NCBI GenBank assembly: GCA_025617375.2
Contig: JAMYGW020000004.1
Span: forward strand, 372,001 to 436,000
DNA length: 64,000 bases
Source: Acarospora socialis
Taxonomy: Eukaryota; Ascomycota; Lecanoromycetes; Acarosporales; Acarosporaceae
Reading direction: 5' to 3'
Program-made: the position numbers and the translations under genes
The notes under the pieces: model-generated
Seen by the model: only the letters and a program-made list of their open reading frames with translations
Told to the model about the DNA's origin: nothing
The model's database searches: none
Part shown: piece after piece, positions 23,248 through 34,579 of the stretch
Layout of the letters: each line of letters opens with the position of its first letter
Numbering within the stretch: the stretch's first letter is position 1

Positions 23248-24747
23248 ATGGCCCGTCCTAAGAAGGGCGAAGAGAAGCCCAAAGAGGCAGCGAGCCTGAT
23301 GGTCAGCGTCGAGGACTTCATCCGCACTAGAGACTCGGTAGGTGTGCTTCGGCTTCTTATTCTCCTTCTCGTCGCGCTTTGCACTCGCTCACGACGCGAT
23401 GATAAACACTGCGCATCAACACTTGAGAATCCAACCCGTCTGCACTGACATCCGCTTCCGATTTCCTCCTTTTTCCTTTCACATACTGCAATGTCTCGCT
23501 CCTCTACGTCGTTCAATTCTTTGCAATTGCAGCAGCTCACCACTATTGGTCAATTGTTGGCACTGCAATTGCGACAAGTCACAGAGCTCACCATCAAGCT
23601 CACTAACAACCTCATCCTTGTCGCATGCAATCCATCGAAACATGAACTGACGGGAATCGAGGTCATTACTGGGTTCGCGACTCTACAAGCCGCGCTTGAT
23701 CATCTTTCGCGCGCCTACGTCACCCACACCGATACTGTCCTCGGTCGCGCTCCTGGCACAGCCCTTGAGTTGAAGAACCTGGGTGATACTCTGATCGACA
23801 ATGGGCTGCTCCTTCAACGCGGCGCGACCCCGGGCGCTTTCACCGATGCCGGCGACGGCAAGAAGAAGAGGAAGAGAGCGCCTCACGACAAGAATGCGCC
23901 GAAGCGTCCTTTGACTCCGTACTTCCTGTATATGCAGGATGCACGTGCTCTGATAGCGTCGGATATGCCAAGCGGTTCTGCTCCGAAGGATATTGCTGAG
24001 GAAGGAACCAGACGGTGGGCGAGCATGGATAGGGCCGAAAGGACTGTAGGTGACCTTCTATTATGCCGTACCACGCGCGACAAAGCTTACAGATTTGGTC
24101 AGATCTGGAATGAGCAATATATCCGAAACCTCGCCAAATACTACAAACAGGTGGAGGAATACAAGGCTGGCAGGCCCATTCCCGAACTCAACGACCTCAC
24201 TAGACCCGAACTTGATGTGCTCGTGGAGAAATACATCCCCAAGTCGAGATTCGATCCTAATGTCGCACCCGCTACGCTCGAGGAAGGTAGTGATGAGGGA
24301 GCCGAGGAGGAGGAACAGGGAGATGTCGAAGAGGAAGAAGAGGAAGGCAGAGAACCTTCACCGCCGCCGAAAGCATCATCACCAAAAGCTACCAAGCGTC
24401 GCAAGACGGCCAAGGATGTTGCGGAAGCTAAAAAGGCTTCCCAAACTAAGGAAACGCCGGCCTCGGTGCCCACTTCTTCTAGCAAAAAGGCTGCTACGGC
24501 TGGCCGCTCGGAGGAGACCGACGGAGATGACGTCGAGGAAGAGCAGAGTCAGAAACCAAAGACACCAGAGAAGAAAAAAAGGGCGACCAAGAAGGCCAAA
24601 GACAGTCTTGCTCCGGAAAATGACGACAAGTCGAAGAAAGCGGCTACCGAAGAACCCAGGAGTTCCCCAAAGGGGGATAGTCAAGGTAGCCAGAAGAAAG
24701 AAAAGAAGACCAGGAAGAAGAGGCAGAGTGAAGTCACCGTAAGCTAG
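23248..24747 (+). CDS. HMG-box chromatin protein with acidic/basic C-terminal tail
   Basis: This is a likely nuclear DNA-bending or chromatin protein. The preferred model is 23248-23337, 23662-24045 and 24103-24747, 372 aa. The first exon (MARPKKGEEKP to FIRTRDS) joins VITGFATLQAALDHL, which matches fungal HMG proteins that start with MARPKK. A single HMG box covers NAPKRPLTPYFLYMQDAR to YYKQVEEYKAG and is interrupted by a 57-nt intron that restores RAERTIWNEQY. That intron is a multiple of three with no stop, so retention would add 19 residues in the box. The tail has an acidic run followed by a lysine/alanine-rich region with SPKATKRRK and PEKKKR motifs. The first intron is 324 nt. An ATG at 23491 opens the same frame and offers an alternative start, so the N-terminus is uncertain. 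Confidence 0.8.
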
Positions 24748-25281
24748 GTAGCTGTTATGACCGGGCCCGAGAGTCTAGCCACAGTACTGAGTTGTTATGA
24801 TGCTCTCCAAGCGAAAATTGCCGGGACAGGAGACGGCAACAGAGAACACAGTGGTGGATGTCGATGGCTTGAGCCTGTGATAATTCTCTTCTTTTCCCAC
24901 AATGGCTCGGTTGATTGCGTTGGGTCTGTTTTCATCACAGAGCCAGGTCTTGTGCCTTGTTGTAATAACCATGTCGCATTCACCTTCGTTTCAGTATGTA
25001 AGTCAATGGAGTTTGTGCCATAGGATTGAATTGATGTTCGTACCAGGACAACCTTGCAGACGAAACGTAACTGGTGGAGTCATGTTAACTGAAATGCAAG
25101 CCCGGGCGATAAGGTGGGACGACCTTCGGCAGCTGTCATTCGTTGGCTTATCATACTTTAGAGCAACAACAACATCAGACCCATCATATATAAGACACAT
25201 ATCTGTAAAACTCTGGGTTAAGATGATCAAGTCCAAGGGCAATGCTCAGTCTCGTATAGTGAACAGCGCAACTATCTTACC
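24748..25281. other. Intergenic region, no gene recognised
   Basis: This is 0.5 kb between the HMG-box gene and urease, both on the plus strand. No confident regulatory site is seen; a TATATAA-like word lies at about 25187-25193. Confidence 0.45.
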
Positions 25282-28230
25282 ATGCAGCTTGTGCCCAAAG
25301 AGGTCTTCCTCTCCATGTTGAAGACATCGTATAGCCCATGCTAAGAGACTCTCATAGCTGGATAAGCTCGTGACATCACAGCTAGGACTATTAGCACAGC
25401 GGCGACTTGCTCGAGGAGTCAAGCTTAATCATGCTGAAGCCACCGTAGGACTGCAGGCCAATGTCCATTCTGGAGAGTATGGCTCTAATACGCCCTATCC
25501 GATAGGCACTGATCGCGAACAATCTACAAGAAGTCTGATTACCCCAATTGCACTTTGCCCCGACTTCGGCCAGATCTGGTGCTAATCCCTGAAGTAGCTC
25601 ATTCGCGATGGCAATCATACTGTCGCCGACCTCATGTCCATTGGCAAGACCATGCTCGGCCGGCGCCATGTCCTGCCATCCGTCGTTTCCACCTTCACAG
25701 AGCTTATGGTGGAGGGAACGTTTATCACTGGCTCCTACCTCGTAACAGTCCATCATCCCGTCAGTACCGATGATGGTGACCTCGAGAAGGCAATGTATGG
25801 TAGCTTCTTGCCGGTGCCGTCGCAGGATCTGTTCCCTCTTCCGGACCCGGCGGAGTATGAGCAGAAGAAGATGCCCGGAGCAGTGGTGGCGATTAAGGAT
25901 GGTAAGATTGTGTTGAGTCCGGGAAGGAAGAGGATAAGATTAAAGGTGACTAGTAAGGGTGATAGGCCTATACAGGTGGGTTGCGGAGAACTAGAGTATG
26001 TTAGTCTGCATTGTTGACGGTCAGTCTCTATGGATTTAGGTTGGATCTCATTATCATTTCATTGAGACGAACCCGCAGCTTGACTTCGATCGGCTCAAAG
26101 CCTACGGCTATCGATTGGATATTGCCGCTGGCACTTCGATCCGGTTCGAGCCCGGAGACAAGAAGACAGTCACTCTCGTCGAGATAGGCGGCCATAAAGT
26201 GATAAGAGGTGGCAATGGCATTGCACCTGGCCGTGTAGACTTGTCCCGGACCGAGGAGATAGTGAAGAGACTGCAGGAGGGAGGATTCGCGCATACACCA
26301 GAACCAGCAGGTGACGGTGCCCACATTGAACCCTTTACAATGACCAGAGAACACTACAACAGCATGTTCGGAGGCACAACAGGAGACATGGTACGCCTCG
26401 GATCCACGGACCTCTGGATCAAAGTGGAGAAAGATCTCACGCACTATGGAGACGAGTGCTCTTTTGGCGGTGGGAAGACATTACGGGAGGGCATGGGGCA
26501 AGCCAGCGGTCAACGGGATGCTGATTCTTTAGACACGGTCATCACAAATGCTCTCATTCTTGACTGGAGTGGTATCTACAAAGCTGACATCGGAATCAAA
26601 AACGGGAACATTGTGGGCATCGGAAAGGCAGGAAACCCGGATGTGATGGAAGGGGTGGACCCTACTATGATAGTAGGCTCGTGTACGGACGTCATTGCCG
26701 GCGAACATAAAATCGTCACTGCAGGTGGTTTCGACACCCACATTCACTGCATTTGCCCTCAACAAGCATATGAGTGCATTTGCTCCGGCGTTACGTCTAT
26801 GCTTGGCGGTGGTACGGGTCCAAGCACCGCTTCAAATGCTACAACCTGTACCCCAGGCAAGACGCATCTTCGGCAAATGATACAAGCTTGTGACGAGCTC
26901 CCGGTCAACTTTGGCATTACCGGAAAAGGCAACGATAGTGACAAAAAAGCATTGCAAGAGCAGTGCCTCGCTGGGGCAGCCGGGTTGAAGCTACACGAAG
27001 ATTGGGGCACCACGCCAGCAGCCATAGACACATGCCTCAGCGTATGTGACGAATACGACGTTCAATGTCTCATCCACACCGACACATTGAACGAATCCGG
27101 CTTCGTCGAACAGACCATAAAGGCCTTCAAGAACCGAGCAATCCACACCTACCACACCGAGGGGGCCGGCGGCGGCCACGCGCCAGACATCATTTCGGTC
27201 GTTGAACACGGCAACGTGCTTCCCAGCAGCACCAACCCCACCCGGCCATACACACGCGACACGCTTGACGAACATCTCGATATGCTGATGGTCTGTCATC
27301 ATCTCTCGCGCAACATCCCCGAAGACATCGCCTTCGCCGAATCGCGCATCCGCGCCGAGACCATAGCCGCCGAAGACGTCCTACATGACCTCGGCGCCAT
27401 CAGCATGATGTCCTCGGACTCGCAGGCCATGGGCCGCTGCGGCGAAGTCATCACCCGTACTTGGAATACGGCTCACAAGAATAAAACCCAACGCGGCACT
27501 CTCAAGGAAGACGAGGGTACTGGAGCTGATAACTTCCGAGTCAAACGGTACCTCAGCAAGTACACGATCAATCCCGCCATCGCGCAGGGCGTCGCCCATG
27601 TCATCGGCAGCGTCGAGGTGGGCAAGTTGGCGGACCTGGTGCTTTGGAAACCGAGCAATTTCGGGGCGAAGCCGAGTATCGTCATCAAGAGCGGGATGAT
27701 TTCTTATGCTATGATGGTGAGTTTCTCCTCGGCATACCTGCACCTCTTCCTCTACCCCTACGTCTTCCCTCCAGCACGCAGGCGAACAAGCCACTGACCA
27801 CGCACCACCTAATGCTAGGGCGACCCCAACGCCTCCATCCCAAACGTCGAACCAATTATCATGCGCCCCATGTTCGCAGTATGTCCCCATTCTCCCTCTC
27901 TCGTCCCCTTCCTCTCTCCCCCTTCTTACCCTCCCTCACCACCAACCAACTAACACCATACATGCACAGCCCCTCGTCCCCTCCACCTCCGTAACCTTCG
28001 TCTCCTCCGCCTCAATCAGTTCAGGCACAATCAAAACCTACAATCTCCGGCATCATATCGAAGCCGTGAAAAATTGTCGCCAGATCGGGAAGAAAGACAT
28101 GAAATTCAACGATGTCATGCCGAGGATGAAGGTCGATCCGGAGACATACGTCGTCGAGGCTGATGGCGTGGTCTGTAAGGCGGAGCCGGCGGTCAGGGTG
28201 GCGATTGCGCAGGGGGAATTTATTCTCTGA
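25282..28230 (+). CDS. ureB: Urease (gamma-beta-alpha fused, nickel enzyme)
   Basis: This enzyme hydrolyses urea to ammonia and carbamate in the cytosol. The model has seven exons: 25282-25302, 25358-25444, 25506-25532, 25598-25975, 26040-27716, 27819-27878 and 27970-28230, 836 aa, close to the usual ~838 for fungal and plant ureases. The order gamma, beta, alpha is intact. Active-site parts are visible: nickel-binding HIHCICPQQ, the lysine to be carbamylated in [10 protein letters not shown], metal histidines in IHTDTLNES and [10 protein letters not shown], the catalytic flap VCHHLSRN, and the nickel aspartate in [12 protein letters not shown]. Exon 3 is only 27 nt and encodes ALIANNLQE, which is needed to keep the conserved gamma-domain helix before LIRDGNHTV. 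Donor sites of introns 1 and 3 are weak (GTCTTC, GTCTGA). No accessory gene (ureD, F or G) is adjacent, as is normal in fungi. Nitrogen regulation is likely from the family only. Confidence 0.97.
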
Positions 28231-29484
28231 GCGAAGGAGGTTATGGGGTCTGCGTGGGTGTTGGGGGTTGGTGAGGGCTGGGGTGCGAGGTGCGAGATGG
28301 GTGATGATAGGTGGGTGGTGATAGTGGGGGAACGGGAATACATAAGGAATGGGGCAGTTTGTATCTACGTGGAAGATGTGGTGCTGTCTGCCACGAGCTG
28401 CGCTGGATATCGCGACGTGCCCCTGCTGTGCCCGATCCAAATTGCCAATTCCAATGTCTGTTCTATCTATCCCGCCCCATCTAGTTCCCGTTCACAACAA
28501 CATGAGACCTTATCCAAGCCCCAAGTCCTAGCATATGCCATCTAGATCCTTAGTCTCAGATCTCGAGTAGCGCGACGCGATGCGTGCTCTTAGCACTTGG
28601 TGAGGCGGCTTTTCTGACATCAAGTCCCCCTCCCCGCTATGACCCGATTCGTACGGAGGTTTCGAAGAGATTCTCGTCGAACGTAGCTGGAGGCGGGGAG
28701 TGCTCCCCCTTCCTCTAATCGGTCCTTGGAGGTGCCCCTGAAGTGTTTTATTTACGCACTCCACATTGCACGTTGATGAAATGAGGTTCTCCCGCTTCTA
28801 ACCCGATACGGAGGTTTTGAAGACGATTGTCGAACATAGCTGACGGGGGAGTGCTCCCCTCGGCGCCTACTCTCCACCTTGTTCTCAGGTACTCATCATC
28901 ACCGGTCAATGATGAAGCCCTCTTGCTTCTAACCTGATATGGAGGTTGAAGATTTTTGTCGAACATAGCTGACGGGGGAGTGCTCCCTTCAGCGCCTACT
29001 CTGAGTCTTTCTTGATCTTTGAGGAACTCTCCACCGCAAGTTGATGATGAGGCCCTCTGGGTTCTAACCCGATACGGAGGTTTTGAAGATTTTTGTCGAA
29101 CATAGCTGGATGGGAGTACTCCCTTGTGACAAGGAAAGGTCATCGTCAATCCATGATGGGCCCACTCCTGCCTCTTACCAAATACGGGGTTTCGAAGACT
29201 TCTGTCGAACGTCGCTAGGAGGGGGAGTGCTCCCCTCCCTTGATCGGGAGGACTTCAAAAGGGTAGGTGTGCTCCCTCTTCATCATCAGTGCACAATGAG
29301 CCACGATCCTCTCCTCTTAATTAGACAGGCAGGCTAAGGTAAATTCAGAGTCTCTAATCCCCGGGCTAAGTGCCTCGCGGCCCAAACCTCGACCATCTAG
29401 GTAGTGTACCGTCTAGAAATGACGCCGACCTGCCCTCCTGTATACAAACATTCAAAGACCTGAACACCCTATCCATATCCATAC
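28231..29484. other. Intergenic region between convergent urease and SNM1-like genes
   Basis: This 1.25-kb gap separates genes that converge on it. It contains the degenerate tandem repeat at 28640-29240. No real gene is recognised. On the minus strand the repeat leaves a 133-codon open frame made of repeat units (28748-29149), which I regard as a by-product of the repeat. Confidence 0.6.
28640..29240. repeat. Degenerate tandem repeat, five units of about 110-150 bp
   Basis: Five units share a core that runs CTAACCCGATACGGAGG, then a TTTTGAAGA-like stretch, then TGTCGAACATAGCTG, then GGGGGAGTGCTCCC. The TCGAAC word of the core falls at 28677, 28830, 28959, 29096 and 29205, so the spacing is 153, 129, 137 and 109 bp. 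Units 2-4 also share a GATGA.GAGG(C)CCTC leader, and units 2 and 3 share a CGCCTACTC trailer. Units 2 and 3 are closest to each other. The core ends in the palindrome GGGAGTGCTCCC. All units have the same orientation. Confidence 0.85.
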
Positions 29485-32400
29485 TTACAATTCCACCTCC
29501 CTTTCGGAGTGATTGTTACCCGCCGAAACGGGGCTGTACAACGCCCACTCGCGACCACTTAAGCCGCGCGCCGCTTCGTAGGCTTCTTTTCTATGTCTGA
29601 GCCGTGAGGGGGAGATTGCGGTTCGGGCACGTGTTAGGGTTGAGTGTGATGGTGAAGATGGAAGTGGGGTTGGGGTTGAGGTCAGGGTGTGGAAGGTGGA
29701 GGTGGGCAGGGAGAGGAAGGATGTTGGTTCGTTGCTGGCGTTGGTGTTGTCGGTGCTGTCGTTGTTGTCGATGTTGTCATTACGGAGGTTGATGTCATTG
29801 TCGACACCAATGCCTTCGTGACGGGCAAGTTGATGGCCGTCAGAGCTTTCGGTCCTCTCGTCATACGAATCTCTCACGTCCGCCAATCTCCGCTCCTCGC
29901 ACTTCGCCACTTCATCTCTTGCTCGAATGAAATTACCTCTGTATTTCCAGAGGTACCAGAAGCAGAGAGGTTCATCTGCAGTCGGGAGAATCACTCGAAG
30001 CCGGCTTATCTGGCGGGCATAGTGTATGTGGAGACGGTCGTTGGCTATAGGGTTAGGTCTACTTCGACGGATGGCGGAGTCGCTTTGGGAGGTGAAGAGT
30101 TGATGGTGAGGCTGATCGCCTTTGGCTTGCAGTAGGGTTCGCGCCATGATGTAAGATGAGTCAAGCTCATGGGCTGTTCTGTAGACTCGCTTCCTTAGGT
30201 CTGGATCAAGGATGTCGGTGAGGGCAATATCGTCAGAGGGATCTTTGTCCGTTTGGTGGCTAGGCTCGTTGGACTCATCGGATGGCCGACTTGGAGTAGC
30301 TTGTACGTCTTCAGTGGGGTCTGGCGGTTCTGGTGCTCGACGTATACCGTGGATGTCTCTGTCTTCGGCCGGGGGAGAGGGTAAAGATCTCTGAGACCCA
30401 GCATTGAGGACTCGCTGTTTATCACCTCCCGCCTGATCCAGGATCCTTTGCATTTCCGCATGGTAATGTATCTCGTCCATGTGCGATTCCCACATTTCCT
30501 CTGAGGCGAAGTACGAGATGTTAGGCCCTGCACACGAGCCCCATAGGCACCCGTAAGCTACAGGCCTGTTCCTTACCACTGTGGTCAGGTGCTGGTTGGA
30601 GACATGTCGACGTAGCATCCCAATCGTGCGAAAGTTTTCCTGACAGCCCAGCCATGCACAACGGTACCGGTGCAAGTTCGCAGTCTCCAAAGTTCTTTGC
30701 AACCGTGACTCGGTCATGATTTCAGTGTCGGACGAAACTCCAAAGGCTTTTTGAGTTGCAGTAATCGGTGGTATGGGACATTGTAGGGATGGGCTTGTTT
30801 GATTCGGTTCCTCGGTGCAATCCCAAAATGTCTCTTGGGGACGAGGTCTCTTTGTTCCTTTACGACTCTTTTCAGGTGAAGCAGACTGGGATACTGCCTC
30901 AACCAATGTGATTTCACGGTCGCTATCGCTACCGTCGCTTATCTGACTTGATTCTTGGGTGCAATCTCCCTGGCTTAGCTCATCCCGTTTCCTCTTCAGG
31001 TTCCGGGTAGCCACTCTATCTGCTTTTAGTCTTTTCATCTCTCGATCATGCATGAAGTCAGAGCCAGAGCAGAGGTGCCCGAAGAGAGATTGAATGCTGA
31101 GCCCCTCATACCAGCCTTCAACATCCGTGGTACATGGGTAGACATCTTTCGGCTCGAAGACCTCTAACAAATGGCAGAGTTCATGGTAAGATGAGTGGCG
31201 AGAATATGGAAATCGCTGTGACGCACTGTGAGTCGACAATGTCTGATAGCGAGCGGAAAGCACGTACAATATGTCTGGAGAGGCGCTTTGGTGTTGACAC
31301 GGCGGTCTTTGGGACAGTGCTTGCTTGAGTGCTTAGAGGGCTTGAGAGCTTCTGGAAAGTTTTTGGATTCTTTGCGACCATGCTCAAAATCTCGGTCAAA
31401 CCCAGCAAGGAGATGTTGCCCTCCGCATCCTGTGTAGTGAGTCTGCCGTCGAAAGATAGTGTTTTCGCCTCCGAAGTCATAGCCACGGACACTACATTGA
31501 TGACCTTCGCTAGTAAATGAGGATCTTGGATCTTAGTCGAACACAATGTAATAAGTCTTCCCACAGCAGCAGTATCGTTCAGCTCAAGCTCATGGATTTG
31601 GTCCAGATCACCTCCGCCACCGCCGGCGCCAAGCTCCGGGACATCTTCACCTGTATTTGTCCGAGTAATGATGGGTGTGACCCAGACAACGTCTTCGGAC
31701 TCGATGCCGGTACATTCAGTGCCTCGTTCACAGCTGTGAAGGCGTGCCCGTTGATCGCTAGTTAAACACCCGGGCTGCAGGCGGTTACCACATTTATAGC
31801 CACACAACGCTGGCGCTTCGTAAGAGCCGACCCCGTCGCCCGAGATAGTTGCCAGAGATTTGTAGAGCCCCATTTTATACTTGTCCACATGGACCTTACT
31901 GAAGATCAGTACTCGACAACGGTCAGGAAACATCCCCGCCCTTACCTGGGATCCTAGGGCAGCTGAGAGAGCAATCCAAACCTCTTCATAACCGAAAGTC
32001 CAGGAGTTCAGATGAAACGTGGTACTGGCAGGATACTTCGCGACTTGAGCAAGAAGTTCCTTCAGCCCTTCCGCTTTTGAAGGGAACTCCCGATAAGGAT
32101 CGCTTTTCACGGCAAAAGTGGTATCGAGGTAGATCTTGTCGAGGCGGCGATCTCCCAGCGTGTACGGGATGAGGAGAGGATTTCTGACGATTGAATTGAC
32201 CCACCATGCCTCAGCTATGAAAGGCACTTTCAGTTTAGGACGTGTGTTACAAATCTGGTAGCTCTCACATCGGATATCCCCAGTATAAAGTACCGCTTTG
32301 CCATCGCCTTCAATGAGGAACATAACAGCGCCAGCACAATGATTGGCCTGGTATGTCAGTATGTAGTTGGAGAGTAGCAATGACGGGTGTAGTACTGACA

Positions 32401-32905
32401 TCGAACAAAGTTACCCGTAGCTGAGCTTGTGGGCCAAGCTCGATCTCTGTGGGGGTCTCTAGTGGAATGGTTTTCTGCGCCGAGCACGTCAACAAGTCAC
32501 ATTTCTTTTGCAACATCCCAGATACTGGGTTCCATTACCAGTAGATTCTTAAGGTGCCTATAGTGCTGTTTGCGTGTCTCTAAAATGCCCTTTGCGAAGT
32601 TCATCCGATGAGGGTACTTTTCGATACGTAGAAGCAGCTGTGGCTCCCTTCAGTATTCCTACCTGCACGTTGCATGGCCGAAACAGTCATACTTCTCTGG
32701 TAGTTGGCGAACAGTAGATGAACGGTGCCTTCAGGGACTCCAGCCCCTGAAGGTGGTCGCTGTGGACATGACTTAAGAAACAGGCCAAGGGTGGCGGTGT
32801 ATCAGGACTCTTCCTGAAATAATCGACTTGACACCAAATGAGTTCTCGTCGCCGTACACCAGCAATACTACCTACTGCGTATGTGGGGAAACTCTGCAAC
32901 ACCAT
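29485..32905 (-). CDS. SNM1/Artemis-type metallo-beta-lactamase nuclease with C-terminal C2H2 fingers
   Basis: This is a DNA cross-link/end-processing nuclease of the beta-CASP group. The model on the minus strand is 32905-32693, 32637-32539, 32474-32400, 32347-31268 and 31215-29485, 1065 aa. The metal motifs are CFLSHVHSDHLQGL, FDANHCAGAVMFL (joined across intron 3) and LYTGDIR. The DRMBL-type end follows (RFPYSRHSSYHELCHLLEVF, FEPKDVYPCTTD), joined across intron 4. After this the protein continues ~520 residues: an acidic linker, two zinc-finger-like units (YRCAWLGCQENF..LRRHVSNQH and YGCLWGSCAG..SHMDEIH), a helical region (LCFWYLWKYRGNFIRARDEV) and an S/T-rich tail ending SEREVEL. The terminal motif, including YEAARGLSG, matches what I recall of other fungal Artemis-like proteins, which argues against an accidental fusion. 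The exon 1 region may contain a further short intron, since an open stretch lies between FPTYA and VDYF. Confidence 0.88.
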
Positions 32906-34579
32906 TAGCGATGCGGCGAGAGAATGTGTGAGGGTTTGGCTTGGGGCTAACCCGCTACGTAGCCCTTGAACGTGGACATAACGATTGGACTTGTTTCATT
33001 TCCTCCCACAGGCGCAGTTATACCAGGCTTATAGCTGGCATCCCTCGATCGAACTGCTGGAGCATAGCAGCATAGATACGGATCGTTGATCTCAGTCGGA
33101 ATTCAAATACAAAGAAAGAATTGATGAAACAACCCGAGAATTACCACATTGAGGAAGGTCAGTGGTGACACAACGATAGGCGAAGCGGATGTTATGGTTC
33201 TGTTTTCGGGGGATTTCTCCTCGTGCTACTGACCTTGTTCACCGACCGCGTCACCTTACTGTTGCTGATGCTTCTACATACATACCTTAGTGATGAGACT
33301 ATGCGTACATGCGACCTCTCGGACGCTGGCCTCCTATTCGGTTTACTTACTGGTGGCCTACAATTCAATCACATTATTCTGTTGCATGTTGTCAGTGTTA
33401 CACTTTTTCACTTCATTGGAGTTCATATGCCGGAAGCCTGCAGAAGCACCGGCACTACCAGGGAGAAGGGCAGGAGCCGTATGCATACCTCTTAGTTGAC
33501 CATCCACGACACCGCCAAAGGCGGTTCCCTCGACCAAGGCTCCTTACGAGCGTGATAGGTCATGCGACCTTCTCACTTATGCAAGCCCACATGGAAACTT
33601 GATCATCACAACAACACCGCTGCCACTGCCTGGCTTACTACCCGCAGCTATGTCAGACCAAAGAAATTGAGAAGTCGAGGCATCACACCCGGCTAAGTCT
33701 AGTTTTGCCCAAATAGGCTCTCTGCGTTCGCGATCTAAAAAGCAGCGGTCAGAAATGGCAGTGCAGTCTGGCAGTCGGGATGAGGTGGCCTATCTTACAA
33801 CTATTCGTACGAGTACATGTCCTGTGTTTATGATGGACTGTTGTTGCAGATGTGTCTTATGACTTGCTTTTACCTTTCTTCAAGCTTTGTATATAATCCA
33901 CCTACCTTACATATGAGAAAATTCGACGACCTAAGTACCTCATGTGATTTGCGAGCGGCTGCATATCATCAATCTTCTTACCTTCAAATATATCTCCATC
34001 CTGCTGATTCTCAGTCCTGGTGCTGGGCCCCCCTTCTTGAACAACGGCTTCTTCCATGTCAGGCAAGGGAAGGATCTCGCGTACCTGAACTAACACGCCT
34101 ATGACTTCCTCAACTTTGATACTTGGCAATCTGGAATGACAACAACATCAACAATAATAACGGCGCGACAAACACCCTCTCCACACCAGCGACGGCGTCC
34201 ACCTCCCTCGTCTTCTCCCATATGTGCTTTAGATCTGTGGATAAGATAACCACCGTTCAGCGACTTTCTGCAGTATAAATGCTCGGGCTCTTCCGTTTCA
34301 ACTGCTTCTGCCAAACACCGTACCAAGCGTCTTACTTCCGCTACGGCGACTCACCGAGCAAGAGCTTACGACGTGATCCAACCATATTAAATTCACCACC
34401 GTTACCGAACCTAGGCTTATAACACTGCGTTACAACGATATAGTGAACCGGCCCGGAGGCCGAAGTTCGCTTGCTAGGCCATAACTCACTGAACCTTGAC
34501 TCCATACTTCGACCACCCTCAAGCTACGTCCTCAGGCTCAGTATACCTCTCCTTCTACAACGACGACAAGCACTTCACC
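32906..34579. other. Intergenic region of 1.7 kb upstream of two divergent genes
   Basis: It should hold the promoters of the SNM1-like gene (leftward) and of the acidic conserved protein (rightward). An ATG at 34279 opens 48 codons beginning MLGLFRFNCFCQTPYQ. This may be the first exon of the rightward gene, but I could not find a phase-compatible donor I trust. Otherwise nothing is recognised. Confidence 0.45.

Noticed and set aside
15000-24747. A secondary-metabolite cluster around the adenylation gene.
   Set aside because: Neighbours are a kinase, a cellulase, Clr2 and an HMG protein. No tailoring enzymes, transporter or pathway regulator adjoin it.
28748-29149. A 133-codon minus-strand frame as a repeat protein gene.
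   Set aside because: It coincides exactly with the tandem DNA repeat and has no splice, promoter or domain support.
29485-31269. An independent zinc-finger gene beginning near 31269.
   Set aside because: The junction at 31268/31215 continues the nuclease domain (RFPYSRHSSYHELCH), so both parts belong to one gene.
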